NCBI RefSeq assembly: GCF_026151205.1
Contig: NC_087081.1
Location: forward strand, 12,978,340 to 13,042,339
From: Bolinopsis microptera
Taxonomy: Eukaryota > Ctenophora > Tentaculata > Lobata > Bolinopsidae
Direction of reading: 5' to 3'
DNA length: 64,000 nucleotides
Positions 62,193-64,000 of this stretch are shown piece after piece. The notes beneath the pieces are model-generated. The model had not been told where the DNA came from, did not search any database, and saw only the letters and a list, made by a program, of their open reading frames with translations. The translations under genes were made by a program, and so were the position numbers. Positions within the stretch are counted from its first letter, which is position 1. Each line of letters opens with the position of its first letter.

Positions 62193-62556
62193 CGTGCTAA
62201 ATCACTCTACAGTCGATCTTCGAAATTTGTCTAAAAGGCCCCCCGACAGTTGAGACCAACATCATTCGATGTATTTTCGGACGCTGATTCCGAATCACCC
62301 CCCATGACATAGGGTTAAAATGCTCCCCTAGCGAGATATTGGCGAAAAACTGTCTTGATCACGTGATATGACCATATACGGAAGTTAGTCTAATTTAAGG
62401 TTAGGGTTAGGGTTTCAGCATATGCTTTTGTTAAAGATTGGGTTAGGGTTAGGGTTGGGATCAGATTAGAGGGCTATGATTTCGAATAGTCATTCAGGGC
62501 CACCAAGAGAACGTGTTTAAAAAGTTACGTGACAGTCGAGTGTAGAGTGATTAATC
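62193..62556. mobile_element. MITE with TTAGGG telomere-like words
   Basis: Ends AATCACTCTACAGTCGA and its near complement TCGAGTGTAGAGTGATT. Inside are two short tracts of GGTTAG/TTAGGG units (about 62398-62420 and 62442-62456). Related sequence occurs at 41340-42130, 25205-25290 and, as a tandem micro-version, in calpain intron 12. Confidence 0.75.
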
Positions 62557-62689
62557 ATCATCCTTGCGTAAACTCTCAACAATCATCTACAATTAGTCCT
62601 TCCAGTTCCATTACTTCGGTTACCAAACTTAAGCTATAATACAACACTTCAACACGTCCTCTTCAATTCAGTAGCTAGACTTCGATCCG

Positions 62690-62955
62690 GATGGTACGTG
62701 GTGCAGATGGTACGTGGTGCAGATGGTACGTGGTGTAGATGGTACGTGGTGCAGATGGTACGTGGTGTAGATGGTACGTGGTGCAGATGGTACGTGGTGC
62801 AGATGGTACGTGGTGCAGATGGTACGTGGTGCAGATGGTACGTGGTGCAGATGGTACGTGGTGCAGATGGTACGTGGTGCAGATGGTACGTGGTGCAGAT
62901 GGTACGTGGTGCAGATGGTACGTGGTGTAGAGGGTACGTGGTGTAGAAGGTACGT
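62690..62955. repeat. 16-bp minisatellite, about 17 units
   Basis: Unit GATGGTACGTGGTGCA with occasional T for C. A period of 16 opens all frames on both strands; none is a gene. The rest of the window (62960-64000) shows no exon or element I can support. Confidence 0.97.
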
Positions 62956-64000
62956 GGTATGTGGGCTGCGTTTAACGGGACTCACTGTGCATGTCTGAAG
63001 GAAGATAGTGTAAATGCTAAATACATGAATAACCTAGTACATAACAACTCCTACTCAGTGCTGAGTGCACAAGAACTAACATGCCAATTAAAATGTTGGA
63101 ATTAAAACAAAGTATAACCAACCTAAATTAGTTCTCCATCGTTATACTTATAATAAGTGATCTGCTATGTGCATACGATAGTGGACCAATGTTAGTCCAG
63201 GGTCTGTATCTGATGATACAGTTCAAGCTAGTTGGGGAAGGAAGGCGCCTGGAAATGGAATAAGGTGTTAATAAATTTCTAGGAACTTGCCTTGATATAA
63301 GGAATGTAATACTGTGGAGTGTGGATCGTGCAACCAATCTTGAGTCTGTGACAGGCGAATTCTAGTTCAAACTGAGAACGTCATTAACTTAATAACATAT
63401 TTAATACCTTGGAATAGAATCTCCTGTCGTGAAGTATGCGGGGGAACGAGCCGGCAAGCCTGGCGACAGTTGATCTGAGGAAATAAAGACAGGAGCAAGG
63501 CGTAACTAATAGATTTCTCGTAATCCTACTGAGAAATCTGAGTACAATATAAATGAGTTGAACGTGCACAATTACTGCTCAATGAAATGAACCCTAGTTA
63601 AAAACACAATGTAGTGTAAAGAACAAACTATGATAATCGTCACGGTAACGACTAGCAGAGAGAAGGAAAAGCAGTGTCAGCTGGTTTTATAGTGGAAGTG
63701 TAACCAGGTTGTTCTGGTAACCAGGTTGTCCAGCGAGGGAGGTTTCAGTGGAGACAGTGTTCTTTGGTGTTTCATCGAACAGTTATTGGTTATTTTTCGA
63801 ATCTTCAACTCCAGTGCAAAATCATAAAATGGGAATTATTTCAAAACGTGATGGTTACCACCCCATCATGCTTTGTTAACAATAATTTTAAGATAAATAT
63901 TAGATATTATTAGTGACAAGTGTCGTAATTGCAACCTTATACTAGCTACCTGGGACTGTGATTTTAAACAATAATCCATGTTGTTCTGTAATTGCCTCAT

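Noticed and set aside
62690-62955. CRISPR-like array
   Set aside because: Units are contiguous 16-mers without unique spacers; a minisatellite in a eukaryotic genome.

Overview
Eukaryotic genomic DNA from an AT-rich, intron-rich animal. Genes are split into short exons with GT-AG introns (one likely GC-AG). Recognisable products include a calpain, GMP reductase, a secreted Ly6/sushi protein, an LDLa-bearing rhodopsin-like receptor and a trypsin-like protease. Repeats include a Penelope-like retroelement, tRNA-derived SINEs and many terminal-inverted-repeat (TIR) elements. LDLa receptors without leucine-rich repeats and Penelope elements would fit a non-bilaterian marine invertebrate such as a cnidarian, but this is inference and no species can be named.

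Layout. 1-5.7 kb: retroelement and Mutator-type relics, a TAGTG microsatellite, the last two exons of an unknown + strand gene (2945-3306), two foldback/MITE elements and an unusual run of four hairpins. 6.2-16.0 kb (+): a 14-exon calpain-5/6-type gene whose catalytic Cys, His and Asn are all replaced. 16.6-20.4 kb (-): a complete 8-exon GMP reductase gene, convergent with the calpain. 20.4-39 kb: mostly repeats, including minisatellites, a 3.1-kb giant inverted repeat, a Penelope-like element with an intact 685-residue ORF and a 16-bp target duplication, and a 1.3-kb TIR element. 39.3-43.2 kb (-): Ly6/sushi secreted protein, with MITE, SINE and telomere-like repeats in its introns. 43.4-47.6 kb: tandem and direct repeats, and a pogo-like DDE transposon relic. 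47.7-54.0 kb (+): seven-exon receptor of about 1443 residues with LDLa modules, seven membrane segments and a long acidic repeat tail, followed by a partial copy of its TM7 segment. 55.0-60.9 kb (+): 3' exons of a coiled-coil protein gene; one of its introns hosts three - strand genes (a basic hypothetical protein, a small type I membrane protein and a trypsin-like pseudogene). 60.9-64 kb: minisatellites and a MITE.

The genes do not form one pathway. The most striking theme is that many tandem arrays sit on exon borders: array units contain a splice donor, a splice acceptor or the stop codon of the adjacent exon. Three genes each need one single-base frame correction, so small sequence errors or fresh mutations must be considered.
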